A DNA stretch of 64,000 nt. It comes from Rhyacichthys aspro (taxonomy: Eukaryota; Chordata; Actinopteri; Gobiiformes; Rhyacichthyidae). The notes beneath the pieces are model-generated. The model had not been told where the DNA came from. It made no database searches and saw only the letters and a program-made list of their open reading frames with translations. Made by a program: the position numbers and the translations under genes. The stretch covers positions 15,311,306 to 15,375,305 of the forward strand of contig CM072170.1 of NCBI GenBank assembly GCA_036850595.1, in the 5' to 3' direction. Shown piece by piece: positions 11,333-22,368 of this stretch. The stretch's first letter is position 1. The number at the start of each line of letters is the position of its first letter.

Positions 11333-12005
11333 GTCTAAATGCAAAGTTGTGGCTATTGAGCACCATGCCTTCTCATTCTTTACACTGTCCTGAAAAATGG
11401 GTGTTTGGTGTTGTAAAACCTCAACAGTTAACTTTTTGTCGTCCATGGTGCAGCATCCATTGAAATCTTAGCAATGTTTACATCACCGATACGTTTTTGA
11501 GTGTGTGAGCCTTTATTTTGATAGTCTACCGGAAGTTTATTTTGATACTTGAGGCCTATTTCCTGTGTTTCCCTGGGTGTAGCTCGGTAGATTGTCACGG
11601 AGCCACTTGAAAAATAGAAATCCAACCTATTTTCAGTGAAGTTGTGAGTCATTTCTGGGACGTGCCTGAGTCGTTGAGTAAAATTGAAAGGTGAGGGTAA
11701 GAGTCGAGGATATTGATGTGTGACTTTTTTGACATTTCGTTTAATAACTGTGTAATTAAAGTGGTAAAATGTAATCTGACAGTTTGAGATCTTCTCTTGC
11801 ACTGTTCACATCTTGCCCGCTTTTTCCTGCCAATATGGCGGACGGATCACATGACATCCAAAGCTCTACATTAGATTAAATATCACTTCATTTTACTTCA
11901 AACACAACACTAGTCACGGTAGCTGCACCCTCTTCCATTTCAAATGCACTCCTGTGTCGTTTTAACCTGGCCCTGTTACACACTAATAAAGAATTAGCAT
12001 TGGTC
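11333..12005. other. intergenic; promoter-like motif cluster near 11.53-11.86 kb
   Basis: Carries accggaagt (ETS-type, about 11528), a YY1-like ccaatatggcgga (about 11831) and cacatgac close by. These are promoter-type motifs, but there is no CpG island and no exon to go with them. The 124-codon minus-strand frame that overlaps this area looks like chance. Confidence 0.3.
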
Positions 12006-12009
12006 ACTT

Positions 12010-12420
12010 TATTCCAGCTCGACTGCAGCAGCTCCAAGGCTCGGGTGGAAGTGTTGTTGTGCTCAAGTGCTGTTATCTGTCTGCCTCTGAGGTCAGCGCC
12101 GAGTAAGTAGCCCTTCTATTTCCTCGAGCACCTCCTTCACCGGTGCTGTTGGCTTTATCTGTGCGAGCGGCGTATCGGTCCCAGCAGCGCTCGGCCTCCT
12201 CTGCGCGCTTGCGACGAACTTATCAGGTCAGCGCTGTCTTCACGTATCACACTATTGCATCACTCCTTTCTCTCCGCAGACAGGTAGGAGAAAGAAAGCA
12301 GTACAAAAGAACCAGGAATAAATCATCCGTCTTTTGTTATTATAATTCGGGAGGGTGGAGACGGAGAGCTAGAGGCTAAAAATAAAGCCGCATTAGTGAG
12401 GATTCATTATGGAGGTTGTT
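12010..12420. promoter_or_regulatory. CpG-enriched island, candidate regulatory element
   Basis: CpG clusters at about 12160-12220 (gcgagcggcgtatcgg, gcgcgcttgcgacg) stand out from the flanks, and gataa-type and tgacagcga motifs lie nearby. A pyrimidine tract ending ctccgcag followed 4 bp later by gtagga (12283-12292) mimics an acceptor and donor, but the gap is too short to be a credible exon. Confidence 0.3.
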
Positions 12421-12914
12421 ATTTTGACTGAGGTGACAGCGATACAAAAAGTGAAAATATGTTTTATCACGGAAGAGAACTGCATCTTGAATACAAAATT
12501 ACTTAAAACTTTTTGCACTTAAAATCAAACATATGACAAGAGAAAAAAATAAAAAACAAACGGTATCCTTACAATGCAATGGACACTGACTGTTGCCCTT
12601 CAATTAGATGCTTTTGGAGTAAATCAAAGGGAGAGTCCAAACAAACCATTCTACAAGGAAAGGGTCTGTGGTGCAGGGTAGGTAGATGAAAGCAACGCTG
12701 ACCCTTTTGTTAAAATAAATGTGGACACACTACTCCATTATTTTAGAAAATCAGCAGAAAGGAACTCACTACTTTAGTTAATGCTGGAGCCAGGGTTGAT
12801 AGTTTCAAGAAAAAAATCCAGCCCAATGACAGCTTAAAAACCACCCAAAGAGGACAAAAACTACCCCGATTCTTTGCCTGCGTCAAATCAAATTGCAGTG
12901 TATTTTTGTTGTTG
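12421..12914. other. intergenic, nothing recognised
   Basis: AT-rich sequence with no repeat family or exon that I could identify. Confidence 0.5.
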
Positions 12915-13018
12915 TTTTTTTAACCTTACTCTTCCTTTCCTGCTTCTTTTATTTAAAAAAGGTCAATGTGTGGACTGATCTTTCAAATCTATTAAAATCC
13001 TCAATTATAAAACCTAGA
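12915..13018 (-). repeat. family A repeat, copy with internal deletion
   Basis: Read on the minus strand it starts 'ctaggttttataattgagga', then ttttaatagat, the head of family A. It then jumps to the 3' block 'tttaaataaaagaagcagga'. The middle, including the CCAAT pair, is gone. Confidence 0.5.
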
Positions 13019-13651
13019 TAATGTCTTAAGGTCAGATGATTCCTATTATAAAAAGCCTTGGGTGATTAAACCTTCAAACTAAATGCAACAATAAAAAAAA
13101 AATAAAACAAAATTGGTTATCACCTTTTAACCTATTAGTTTTTAGAAAGGACCTGCCTCTGGCAATGTTCTGGCTTTTGAAAGATTTTTTTTTTTTTTTC
13201 AGTTGCAGCATATGTAACATAACTATTGTGTGCTCTGAGTTCACATAGTTGCAGCACACTTTTTCATTATCATTAGGAACACTTCAGATCCTTCTGATAT
13301 TGCCAGACCTAGTCCTTGTTAAAATCATAGTCTGTATATAACTATTAGTGGTTGCTAATACCCACCAATACTGTGTGGAGAACCCAGAGTAACAGGCTTC
13401 TCTTCTCACCATTAACTGCTTCACACTTAAAGCAAACTGATTAGCCTCTAGCCCCCACGACCCTGAACATGATAAGGGTTAAAAAAAAAAAAGAATGTTA
13501 AGTTTCTTGATTTTAAACATAATGTACCATTCATCCATTAAAATGTTTTTTTTTTAATATTTTATTTTTTATGTAAGCTAATTATTTGTTTTTACAACCA
13601 TTATGTACTACTGTAAATTTTTTATTATATTTTTATGTTATATATTATTTT
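13019..13651. other. intergenic, very AT-rich
   Basis: Runs of A and T (13090-13105, 13180-13198, 13540-13565) and no exon. The phrase agtctgtatataactat near 13330 resembles a phrase common in fish repeats but is too short to assign. Confidence 0.45.
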
Positions 13652-13911
13652 GGGGACTAAATGTTCAGCACTCCCATGGTTAGCAGAAGGTTGTTTTTTC
13701 AATCCCTGTGCAAGCAACTTCTCTGAGCACTCGAACTTCCTCCCACGGTCCATAGAAATGCATGTAAATGTGAATTAGTTATCTATCTAAATTACCCAGA
13801 GTCAGTTCAAGTGGGTCCAGGGTGTACCCCGTCTAAGGCACGAAGCTGCTGGGATAGTCTCCAGCCACCCGTGACCACCAATCGGACTTAGCGGTAGAAA
13901 ATGAATGAACG
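13652..13911 (+). repeat. tRNA-derived SINE, internally shortened copy
   Basis: The head is a decayed version of the family's tRNA-like start (gttcagcactcccatggttag, then agaaggttg and ttcaatccc, a box-B relic). It runs on through 'cttcctcccacggtccatag', 'gtccagggtgtaccccgtct' and 'ccagccacccgtgaccacc' to the tail 'agcggtagaaaatgaatgaa'. It is about 260 bp against 426 bp for the full copy at 37.76 kb. It is non-coding. Confidence 0.72.
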
Positions 13912-14994
13912 AGTTAAAGTGGATGTAAATGATTGATGATGATGAGTCAATAACAAAAAGAATGAATGAGCAACAACGACAGGAACACTCTTTATTCATA
14001 TTGCTTTCTTGAAATCCCGTTCAACTTATTGACAGTGCATCAGTTTTCATTTACATCCGAAAACAACTATAATTCCTCAAAGCTGTATGTACTTGTTTAT
14101 TATGTTCTCACTCCACTCTCTAAAGCAACAGTAAAGTACTCATACTGCAGTTTTACGCAAAAACTCTTATCACATGTTTAAGCAAAAAGTCACAACTCGT
14201 GTTCAAATTGTATATTTCTGGCTAGCACATTTTCATCGCTGTTCTATTGTCAATCCACAAGTCTCCTGTTGCAAGATGAGCAAAAGCAAAAAGAAGAAAG
14301 AAGTCGAGTGTTGGTGCAAAAAATCGGGTTTTATTGCAGTACCCAATAAACGAATCCCAGCTAACTCCGACACAAGGACTCCAGAGACACATGCTACTTA
14401 CTAAATATCACTTCTTATCACCAATCATCTTTTGATTATAGACAAGTTAATCCAGCCTAATATGTAAATTAACCTTTAGTCCAACTTTTGTCATTTACAG
14501 GCACTTATTTTGGCTATCTTCTCATTGTCTGTTTAAGCACGTAATGATCAAACACTGATTAAGTGATTGACCCCACATGATTGTGTATAATAGTAATCAT
14601 AGAAACAATTAAGGTTGTCAATATAGTGTGAATCAACTGAATAATATGATTGATTACACTTACTGTTTTGTATCAGTTATTATGATGAGACAATACAAAT
14701 TCTCTTCCAGGTTTACTCCTTTCCTTGCATTTGGCACATATTTAACCGTACCACATTATAAACTAAACACTGCTGCTATTTGAGAATAATTCACTGTAAA
14801 TATTAGACTTTTTCGTGTCGTTATTGAAAAGATGAATGTGAATTTGCAAACCGCTGAGTGCCCGCTAAAGCTGGCAAACCCAACGAATGTCAGGACAGAT
14901 AACAAATCCCGTACTCCACCAATTTAACGCCTTTCTAACCCCATCCTCCGCATTCATCATCATCATCAAGCCTTTTTTTTTTTCTTATTTCAGT
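13912..14994. other. intergenic, AT-rich
   Basis: No gene or known repeat. A short CAT run lies at 14955-14968, next to a T run that precedes the CpG island. Confidence 0.5.
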
Positions 14995-15420
14995 GGCGGT
15001 GCAACATACATGCGTGCACCGGCGTCCCAGAAGCGCGTACGGCTTGTGTAAACACCGCCACCGTGTTGACATTTGTTTTCCCGGCAGAGCACGGGCAGCG
15101 GACCACAGTGACACGGGAGCGGCTCGATTTTAAGAACAAATGGCAGCGAGGAGGGCGCGAGCGCACGAGCCAAGGTCCTTTCTGCCCCCGTGGCTGCGCG
15201 CTGATCGTCGATGATAAATGGCTGAACACGGACGAAGCCTCATTTGGCTCGGGCTGCATCGGGTGATAAAAGCGGAGCGGTGTCAGGGAGAGAGTGTGCT
15301 CTGCGCCGCAAGGACAAGGCCTCACACCCGCCGAGGCACCACGCCGACTTAATATTCAAGGCAGAGCGCAGGCTTCCCAAAGCAACGGAGGAAATGCGAG
15401 AGAGAGCAGAGGTAGTCATT
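14995..15420. promoter_or_regulatory. CpG island, candidate promoter or enhancer
   Basis: Roughly 40 CpGs lie in about 400 bp, with GC-rich stretches such as gagggcgcgagcgcacgagc, in an otherwise CpG-poor area. Open frames cross it on both strands (67, 81 and 111 codons), as expected where stops are rare in GC-rich DNA; none shows a domain. An acceptor-like ttgttttcccggcag at about 15072-15087 and a donor-like cagaggtagtc at about 15408 could bound an untranslated exon, but no continuous frame links them. It may be a promoter of an unseen transcript or a CpG-rich conserved element. Confidence 0.4.
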
Positions 15421-16275
15421 TTCTGTTACCATAGAGGCAGCCTGTACAACAGATCCGGCTCACTGTTAAATGTAAAATGGGGGAAATAGGTGAGAGGAGT
15501 TCAAAATAATTCAGGAAAGTGTGTCACCAACCACTCAGCAAAAATATTGGAAATGTGACTCCGGAACAGTACAACTGCATATTTCACTAAGACACAGCTA
15601 AATGGCTTCTGGCATGCATTTAATAACTGTCACCCCTCACATTTAAAGTTTCACTGTACATATCTCCTATTTCTTTTCTGGAAATTCTTTTTTTATGGTT
15701 CTTGCTGAGAATACTTGCTCGGATACAGCTTGTATCAAATATTCCCCGTGGCTCAGTTTGCTGTCACATTGAAGATTAAATGAGTATGGTATGAAAAGCT
15801 TGAACTTGTCACTCAGCTGTCATCTAGTAGCGACACTCAGCTGCCTGCCAAGCACAACCCTGGCATTGCCCAAGAGCTAAGGAGAAGGAGTTAGTGTTGC
15901 CGTGGAAAAAGGCAAAGAAACCTCCAATTAACTTTCCTGTGAGAGAGTCATATTTGTACAAAATACCCTAAAATGACTTACTGTTTCAGAAGATGTTTTT
16001 TTTTTTCTTGCAAACTTGCTGCTTTGATAGTCTACACATAAATAATTGATGAATATAGCGCCACTGTTGTAACAATACAGAGCCTCTTTAAATACTTCCT
16101 TAGTATAACGAAAAAAGTTTAAAGTTACTCTTTATTATGCATTTGGAGAATTTAATTTTCTGCATTGAACCCATCCAGTGCAGCAGAGGCCAGCCACTCA
16201 GGAGCCCAGGGACTCTTTCCACATCTTACGTCAGTAATTGATCATGTTACTAACCGGACACTACAACTACAGTCC
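15421..16275. other. intergenic, nothing recognised
   Basis: Unique-looking AT-rich sequence with a T run at about 15996-16008. No exon found. Confidence 0.5.
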
Positions 16276-16352
16276 AACTGCATTACGATGTTGGTGGGGG
16301 AAACCAGAGTACCTGGAGAAAACCCACCTGAGCCCGTGGAGAACCTCTCCGT
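16276..16352 (-). repeat. tRNA-SINE internal fragment
   Basis: The phrase ggaaaccagagtacctggag and then aaaacccacc matches the middle of the SINE at 37.76 kb (ggaagccggagatcccggag, agaacccac) in the same reverse orientation. Only about 75 bp survive, without head or tail. Confidence 0.55.
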
Positions 16353-17089
16353 ACCTTCTTGCTTTAAGTCTACAGTGACATTTTGACTACTTTGCCATTG
16401 TGTCTAAAACTGTTAAGTACTAATTAAACATCAGAGATTTATTAGAGGCAGGAGTGTTGCCCTGTACAACAAATCATATAGTCATTCAGTTCAATGTATA
16501 ATTCATACTGCCATTGCGCATTTGTCTTAAAGATTTGACAGAAATTCTTTCGATGCTTCATAAATGATCAAAAATGGCTTATGTTGACTGAGATTTACTG
16601 CACAGATCCCCTGCCTCATGTCTCTGTGATTAGTTAAATCTGTCGGTCTAAAATCATCCAATCACACACCCATAGAGCAATGCTATATATAACTATTGCT
16701 TGGTCGTCAAAAACCTAAAACACACCCATTACTATCAGTTCTTGCACACAACTGGACTAAACAGGTAGCGGCAGCTCACAAATCCTGCCCAAGGTAAGAT
16801 GAATGAAAATAAATAAATGCAAATGAAACCTGTTGTGGTAATGCAACCAAATAGGAAAAGCAATATGATAATAATTTGTCAAACTAAATATAAAGTAATG
16901 AAATGCAAAGATGCTAGCCCACAGCAAAAGTAATAACTTGTTTGCCATTTTTTCCCACTTGTATAATGTACACAATACATCATTTCCTTGTCTAAATAGA
17001 ACACTTACTACTGAACATGAAGGTGTCACCTCTAAATGTAATTACATGTATTAATAGAAAGTCCATTATGAATCTACCAGAGCTTTTAT
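16353..17089. other. intergenic, nothing recognised
   Basis: AT-rich, with a short phrase atatataactattgcttgg resembling sequence at 13.3 kb. The 90-codon minus-strand frame has no recognisable features. Confidence 0.45.
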
Positions 17090-17470
17090 AAGGTGTGTCA
17101 CATGTTTATCACGTCATTAGCTTACAGGGTAATTACTATAAAACACCGAGGTGACCACACATCTTCAGGTTCAACTGGAACAAAAACTGCACAGTTACTT
17201 ACCGTGTGGAGAGGAGGCCAATTGGCAAACACAGCAGACTTTTACGCTATTAATTATCTTAGTGGGCATTAAGGAGCTAATCACTTCTCAAACATTCCCG
17301 CCTAATGCCACTGAATGACATAGTGAAAAGAAAAATCTTTTTAATTAAAAAGGACGCAAACAAATAAAGCAATGGCTAATTATATCCAATCAGTTTGCGA
17401 TCACAGTGTTGCATGTCTCGATAACAGGACTCTCGGACCTGTTTGAAAAATGCCCACCCACGTTCTTACT
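17090..17470. promoter_or_regulatory. candidate conserved regulatory element rich in TAAT and CCAAT motifs
   Basis: The segment holds ggccaattggc (a palindromic CCAAT motif, about 17216), then ctattaattatctt, gctaatcac and two further TAAT motifs (ttaattaaaa, gctaattat). This is typical of homeodomain-bound non-coding elements. No coding frame or repeat overlaps. Conservation is inferred from texture only. Confidence 0.33.
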
Positions 17471-18394
17471 GTAACTCACTGCCTTCGCCATAATTGATTT
17501 GGTTTGAACAGACGACAGCGTGCAGCCACGTCTCAAAGGAAACAGGACTGTCATGTGGCTCCCATTTCTAATAAAACACTCTGTACCTTCACCTCCGTTT
17601 CACACTAATGAAGCTGTATTTGCATAACGACACCACACAAGAGTCTTCTTCTGTTGTACAAAATTATTTCGTCTTCAAGATGTGTCTATTTCGGTGCATG
17701 ACAGGATTTAGAAAAACAAGCAAGGATTATTCGAACAAAGTCTCCTTTTCGGTCTCCGCTGAAGATCCTAATCGCTGTTTTTGCAGAGAACAAAATTAAC
17801 AAAGTGAAAATTAGCATCTGTCTGGAGCTAAAAGGTAAAAATTCCCCAAAGACCTCTGCTGAAAATGACAGTCTAAATGTTAGAGGAAGTTGCAGGAAAA
17901 TGACTACTTTTCTGGTTCTGCTCTGGGTAAATCTATTTAAAGGTTACCTGCGCCGCCTGACATTTCGATAATCAGCGGCTGTTGTGCGTTATATTTGGAG
18001 CGTAACCACAGTCTGGCTGAGGTCACGCCCTGCATTTCAGAGATTTGTGAGTTTTTAACAGGTTCACCTCATGTCTCAGCGGTTTGAAGCTCAGGTCACT
18101 GAAATTCTGGCTCCCAGGTTCATGCAAATCATTGTTGCAGCATTCACATAAGAAACATTTTTCTCTGGACAAAAAAATGTACACTAAAATTAAAGGAAGC
18201 AAAGGGTGGGTCAAGCCCTCAACCCCATAATCACATCTAATAACAGACAGAACTATTATGCAGCATGTAATTCCAGGCAATCTTCAAACTGTGTTCACAC
18301 AGAAATGCCTTTTGCCTTGTTTGACATAGGGGCCATATTCCAGTGAGACTCTGTTAAAAGGACGCTATTTACACAGACAAAAAACACAAGCTCG
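17471..18394. other. intergenic, nothing recognised
   Basis: Mixed composition, no repeat or exon. Short frames (63 and 85 codons) are unremarkable. Confidence 0.5.
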
Positions 18395-18540
18395 ATACAG
18401 TCCTTGAGACTGGTCTTGAGACTGGTCTTGAGACTGGTCTTAAGACTTTTTTTTAAAGGTCTTGGTCTTGTCTTGGTCTCAAACTAGTTTTTACATGGTC
18501 TTGTTTCGGTCTCAAAGTCATTTTTACTCAGCCTTGGTCT
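18395..18540 (+). repeat. tandem repeat, 12-13-bp 'gactggtcttga' unit and derived phrases
   Basis: Four near-perfect units of gactggtcttga are followed by looser variants (ggtcttggtcttgtcttgg, ggtctcaaac). Similar phrases recur at 18745-18800 (ttggtcttgactctg). Repeats of the words 'ggtcttg/ggtctc' are common in fish genomes. No coding potential. Confidence 0.72.
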
Positions 18541-19528
18541 GTCCACACCAACAAAGACCACAAATAGTTTATTTATCCACATCATTCTTGTGAAAACCTC
18601 TCTCATTTTATGTTCAATCAAAAACCTTGCTTTTCCTCTGCTTCCTTTACCAAACACTAACCCTCCATAAATCTCTAATTCCTCAAAAATGTCGAGAACA
18701 TTCTGCATTTTGAAAGTGTTTTATACCGGCATCTTCTAGTTTTGGTCTTTACATTTCACTATCTTGGTCTTGACTCTGTTTCAAACTTCCACGGTCTTCC
18801 TTGGTGTCGTTGTGACACATCTGACACTATCCAATTTTTGACAGTCGAACGATTAAAAAGTCATGGCAAAATTGCACGTCATGCCTTTAAATCCGTGGTT
18901 CCAGGACGCAGTGTGACAGAACCAGAGACAACCGATCACACAGTTACACAACCAGAGATTGTCTGTGAAAAAGATCTGAGGTTGTGTCAAATTTAGCACA
19001 ATTAAACCAAGAATCCCGATATGGCTTGTATGAAATTTCCTTTGTGTGTTACTGTGATGCTGTCAACATGCCTACTATAAACTGAATGGTTTGATTAAAA
19101 CACTAGAATCTAGAAGAATAGTTAGTCATTCTAACCTTTTGCACACTTGCATTCTGCCAAAATATCAGCTCTGCCAATTTTAATAAATGTGCCTAATTTC
19201 ATTTATATATAATTAAAGTAAACAAACTAAATGTGATCACTTTTATCTACACCAACCACAGGCAATCATAATGACCCTCATAAATGTCCATAATTAAAAT
19301 GAAGCTTTTTTGCACAGTGCTCTTTGTCTCCATTTGTCAATAGTGACTATGACTGTGTCAGGAAGTGGTTGAGATTTTATTTTTGTATGTTTCTCTACAA
19401 AGACACATTTCTACAACACAGTCTGATGGTAAAAACATATTAAAAATGTACCTATTATTGACTGTGGAGAGAATTTTTGTGATGCTGAGGAAAATAACGT
19501 TTAACACATTCGATTTTTGGGGGTTTTT
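18541..19528. other. intergenic, AT-rich
   Basis: Apart from the decayed ggtcttg words up to about 18800, nothing was identified. Confidence 0.45.
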
Positions 19529-19572
19529 TTTAAGTAAAAAATAAATAAATAAAATAAATAAATAATAAAAAG
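19529..19572 (+). repeat. (AAAT)n microsatellite
   Basis: aataaataaataaaataaat-type run bordering the right-hand part of a family A repeat. Confidence 0.85.
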
Positions 19573-19614
19573 AAAAAAGAGTGAGGTTTGAGGTTGAACA
19601 TGTGTTAATATCTT

Positions 19615-19845
19615 TATTTAAAGCTTCACCACCTGATTTTCTTTTTCCCATTCCTATCTCAGACTCCACTCACCCCCAAAAGCAGCCTAGATACCTCTCC
19701 TGCTTCTCTTTTATTAAAAAAAATAAAACTGTACCAATTTTTCCTGCACAAAATACTAATAAATTTCACCAAACTGAAGTTTAGAGTTTAGCTTTAGCTT
19801 AGCTGTGAGCTTATCTCCGCCATGTTAAACATTACGTGTGATGGA
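19615..19845 (-). repeat. family A repeat, 3' half
   Basis: On the minus strand the order is 'gttaaacatggcggagat', 'aagctcacagctaagc', 'tttaataaaagagaagcagg' and then 'gggggtgagtggagtctgag', ending in gtggtgaagctttaaa. This matches the right half of the copies at 6.8, 9.1 and 35.9 kb. The CCAAT-bearing left half is absent. Confidence 0.52.
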
Positions 19846-21259
19846 GAATATAAGTCTTCCTTCAGTTAAGTTGTCACAGACTGGTCAGGTCAGCTCCTTC
19901 CCGCTACATCAAAGCCAATGTCGCACAGATCGGGTAAACACCATTGCTTTGATTTGGCATTACGTGTGCTCTGACCTTCTCTTCTATTAGTCTTTATACT
20001 CTTAGTCCACAGAAGCAGACAGACTTGTATATACAATACTACACTGTGTTGAGTGTCATGTCTCCGGGTCACATATTGATGGTTAATAAACTTCTCCTGC
20101 CTTAGACATCCATGCAACTCCTCTCAGCTCCAAGGGCAGCTCAGATATTCTCTAACAACGTGATTGAATTGATAGTATTTGTTTTACATTGCCTCCCTTT
20201 TCTCTGTTGATTCTTTTTTAATCTGTTTCTCTGTGTTAAAGACATATTCAGCTAAAAAATACACTTTATCGGCAGCTATTCAACTTCCTGGAACGTCATA
20301 TGATGCATGTGATGGGCCAAATCCCTTATAATAAACAATAGACGGCATCATCCTCAGGTGACTTTAGTCTGACGGGCACACAGGAGTCTGCCATTGACGA
20401 TCAGTGGGAAATAAAAGGCAGAAGTCGCAATAAACCTGTTAAAAGTGGGTCCGTTGCAGTGTTCGGATGAGTTTCTGTTGTTCCTCCCAGATGAGCCCCC
20501 AAATTGTTCCATGTTTAATTGCCATGATTAATATGTTGTGAGTTCCTTCCTTCAATGCCATCAATGTGGTCCTATTCAATGTTTATTCAAATTGCCAATA
20601 GCATTAGTAGCTCATATGTCTTCCTGTGGTGTGGTCACATTTTTTTCCCAAAATGTTTATTTTTAAGCCAGTAATTAACTTTAGTCCTCACCATACATGA
20701 GAAATATTTATGAATTTTTCTGAATTTTTAACCCCTTAAAAGTCTCTTTGTGCGTTTACTTTTTGTGTTTTATGAAAAAAAAAACACAAAAAGTGAAAAA
20801 ACATGGATTCTGATCAATTTTTATTTTTTGTGCAGTCACTTGTAAAATAAATTGCTCCACCTGGGTTCCTCAGACACAAAATTTTTTTTAATAGTTGCCA
20901 TGAAAACATTAAGGGGTTTCAACACCAGGGAATAAAACAATTTGTAAGACACAGAAAACCAGTTGTAATAGTAGTGTCTTGAAAAAAATGGAAAAATTGA
21001 ATGGGAGTCAATGCAGGCATCATAAAGCATGTTTTTTTCACAAATGATTGCTTTTACAATATACTATTTGGGGTTTAAAGCATTTTTGCAACAAGAAAAA
21101 AAAAAAAAGTCAGGTACAGTCGGTTTAAATATGTAAAAAGTTATTATGTTAACGAGACAAGAGTTGCTTTGTTTAACATATGTCACACATTAGATAATTA
21201 TTCCCATTATGCCTGCCATTTTAACTATACATTTACATGTCATTATTCAGACCAATATT
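19846..21259. other. intergenic with one perfect hairpin
   Basis: No gene. A perfect 14-bp inverted repeat (actttttgtgtttt at 20758-20771 and its complement at 20781-20794, 9-base loop) is the only structure I could define. An A run at 21098-21110 follows. Confidence 0.45.
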
Positions 21260-21500
21260 AATGTCAATATGTCGGTGCTCTGATGTAGCTCCTGTCGCTC
21301 GGCTGCAGCCATCTGCTCCGTACTGTAACACGTTGATTATGAAGGATGTGTAATAGGCACTCGGCTGAGGCCTTCACGAGCGGGAATTTCCATAACTCAT
21401 CACTCTGAACGTTTAATAACTGTAATCATATTAATGTGTGGAGCCCCTTTGCATAAATCACACAAGCTTGTATTTAAAGTATCTTTTGATGGATGGCCCC
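21260..21500. promoter_or_regulatory. candidate conserved non-coding element
   Basis: Less AT-rich, non-repetitive, with scattered CpGs (ctgtcgctcggctg, cactcggctgagg, cacgagcgggaa) and homeodomain-like taataactgtaatcatatta. No frame with coding character. Confidence 0.28.
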
Positions 21501-22072
21501 AATATGGCTGCCATTTGTTTCACGTCAAAACGAGGGGAAAGTTAAAGTTTATTTGTGATGTATTTTGAGTCTGAGGTTGGGTAAAGTTCAAGAATCCTTT
21601 AACGGCCAGTATGCTGTTTGCAAATTGCAGCTACAAATCTTACAACAGTCCATTTTCTCCGGTCCTAATTTGCGGCTCTATATTTGGATAAATGACGCAC
21701 ACCTCCAGCCAAACTCACATTCAAACCGTTTTGTAGAACCCCCCTCGAAGCCCAGGAGACACAGACAGCTCTGTCTCCTCATCAGAGCCGCAATAATGAT
21801 ATTTCTGTGCGAGTGTGCAGGCAGGGTAATGTTTAATTACCGAGCGCCGTGGCCTCAGACTGTATCCGAAGAGCTATTAACCTGAGACGTGCTTCTGCGG
21901 GCCATGTTCATAAAGGGTGGGGGTAAGGTGGGGGGTAGTTCTGATGGGAGGGGAGTGCCTAGAGAGGACAGGACTTGATGAGAAGTGACACAGGGAGACC
22001 ATCATCCAGTCGCAAGGTCAGAGGCTCACGTCCGTCCAGATCCAATTTAAATCATGGTATAAATAGAAGGTA
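21501..22072. other. intergenic; second island at about 21660-21900
   Basis: The 21660-21900 part resembles the preceding island in composition (gagcgccgtggcctc, ttaattacc) and may be part of the same regulatory cluster. The 106-codon frame over it has no recognisable domain. A G-rich run (gggtgggggtaaggtggggg-like) follows at about 21915. Confidence 0.3.
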
Positions 22073-22211
22073 GCCTAGTCTTATTATCGAAGATTTTAAT
22101 AGATGAGAATGTTCAGGACATACCAGAAGCTTTGGCCAATCACATGCTCGCGTAGAAACATGTCTCGCTCCCATTGGTTGATGAATGTTGATCTAGTGAC
22201 AAATTTATTAT
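22073..22211 (+). repeat. family A repeat, 5' part, joined to a 157-bp duplicated segment
   Basis: Begins 'gcctagtcttattatcgaag', then attttaatagatgaga. CCAAT is at 22136 and ATTGG at 22173, the same 37-bp spacing as other copies. At 22211 the family sequence stops and the 157-bp segment starts, so this copy was interrupted or replaced there. Confidence 0.6.
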
Positions 22212-22368
22212 GATTTAAAAAGACAAACATGTTTTCAACAGACGTGCCAGCGAGCATTTCATCAACAAACTGTATTTTTGTCGGTGCATTCAATCCGAAA
22301 AGCTCAAACAAGCCTCAGAACATCTTTACAAGTCCTCCTCTATTCCCTTTCCACCTTTGTGATTCAAC
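22212..22368. repeat. 157-bp near-identical duplication, copy 1
   Basis: Matches 24018-24174 base for base except position 22280 (g here, c at 24086), with no gap, as read by eye. On the minus strand it holds an open segment reading FGLNAP.KIQFVDEMLAG and onward, but a TGA stands directly before it and no ATG opens it. The two copies are 1.8 kb apart in the same orientation, and the surrounding sequence is unrelated. One mismatch in 157 suggests a recent duplication or gene conversion. Confidence 0.9.

Noticed and set aside
11428..11802. 124-codon minus-strand open frame
   Set aside because: Within the range expected by chance in 64 kb, and it overlaps a motif cluster rather than any exon-like context.
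12283..12292. Acceptor-like ctccgcag followed by donor-like gtagga, as a micro-exon
   Set aside because: Only 4 bp lie between the sites; this is far too short to defend without transcript data.
22096..22311. Minus-strand frame over the 157-bp duplicated segment read as a gene start
   Set aside because: It begins at TTG, not ATG, directly after a TGA, and the downstream part differs between the two copies.
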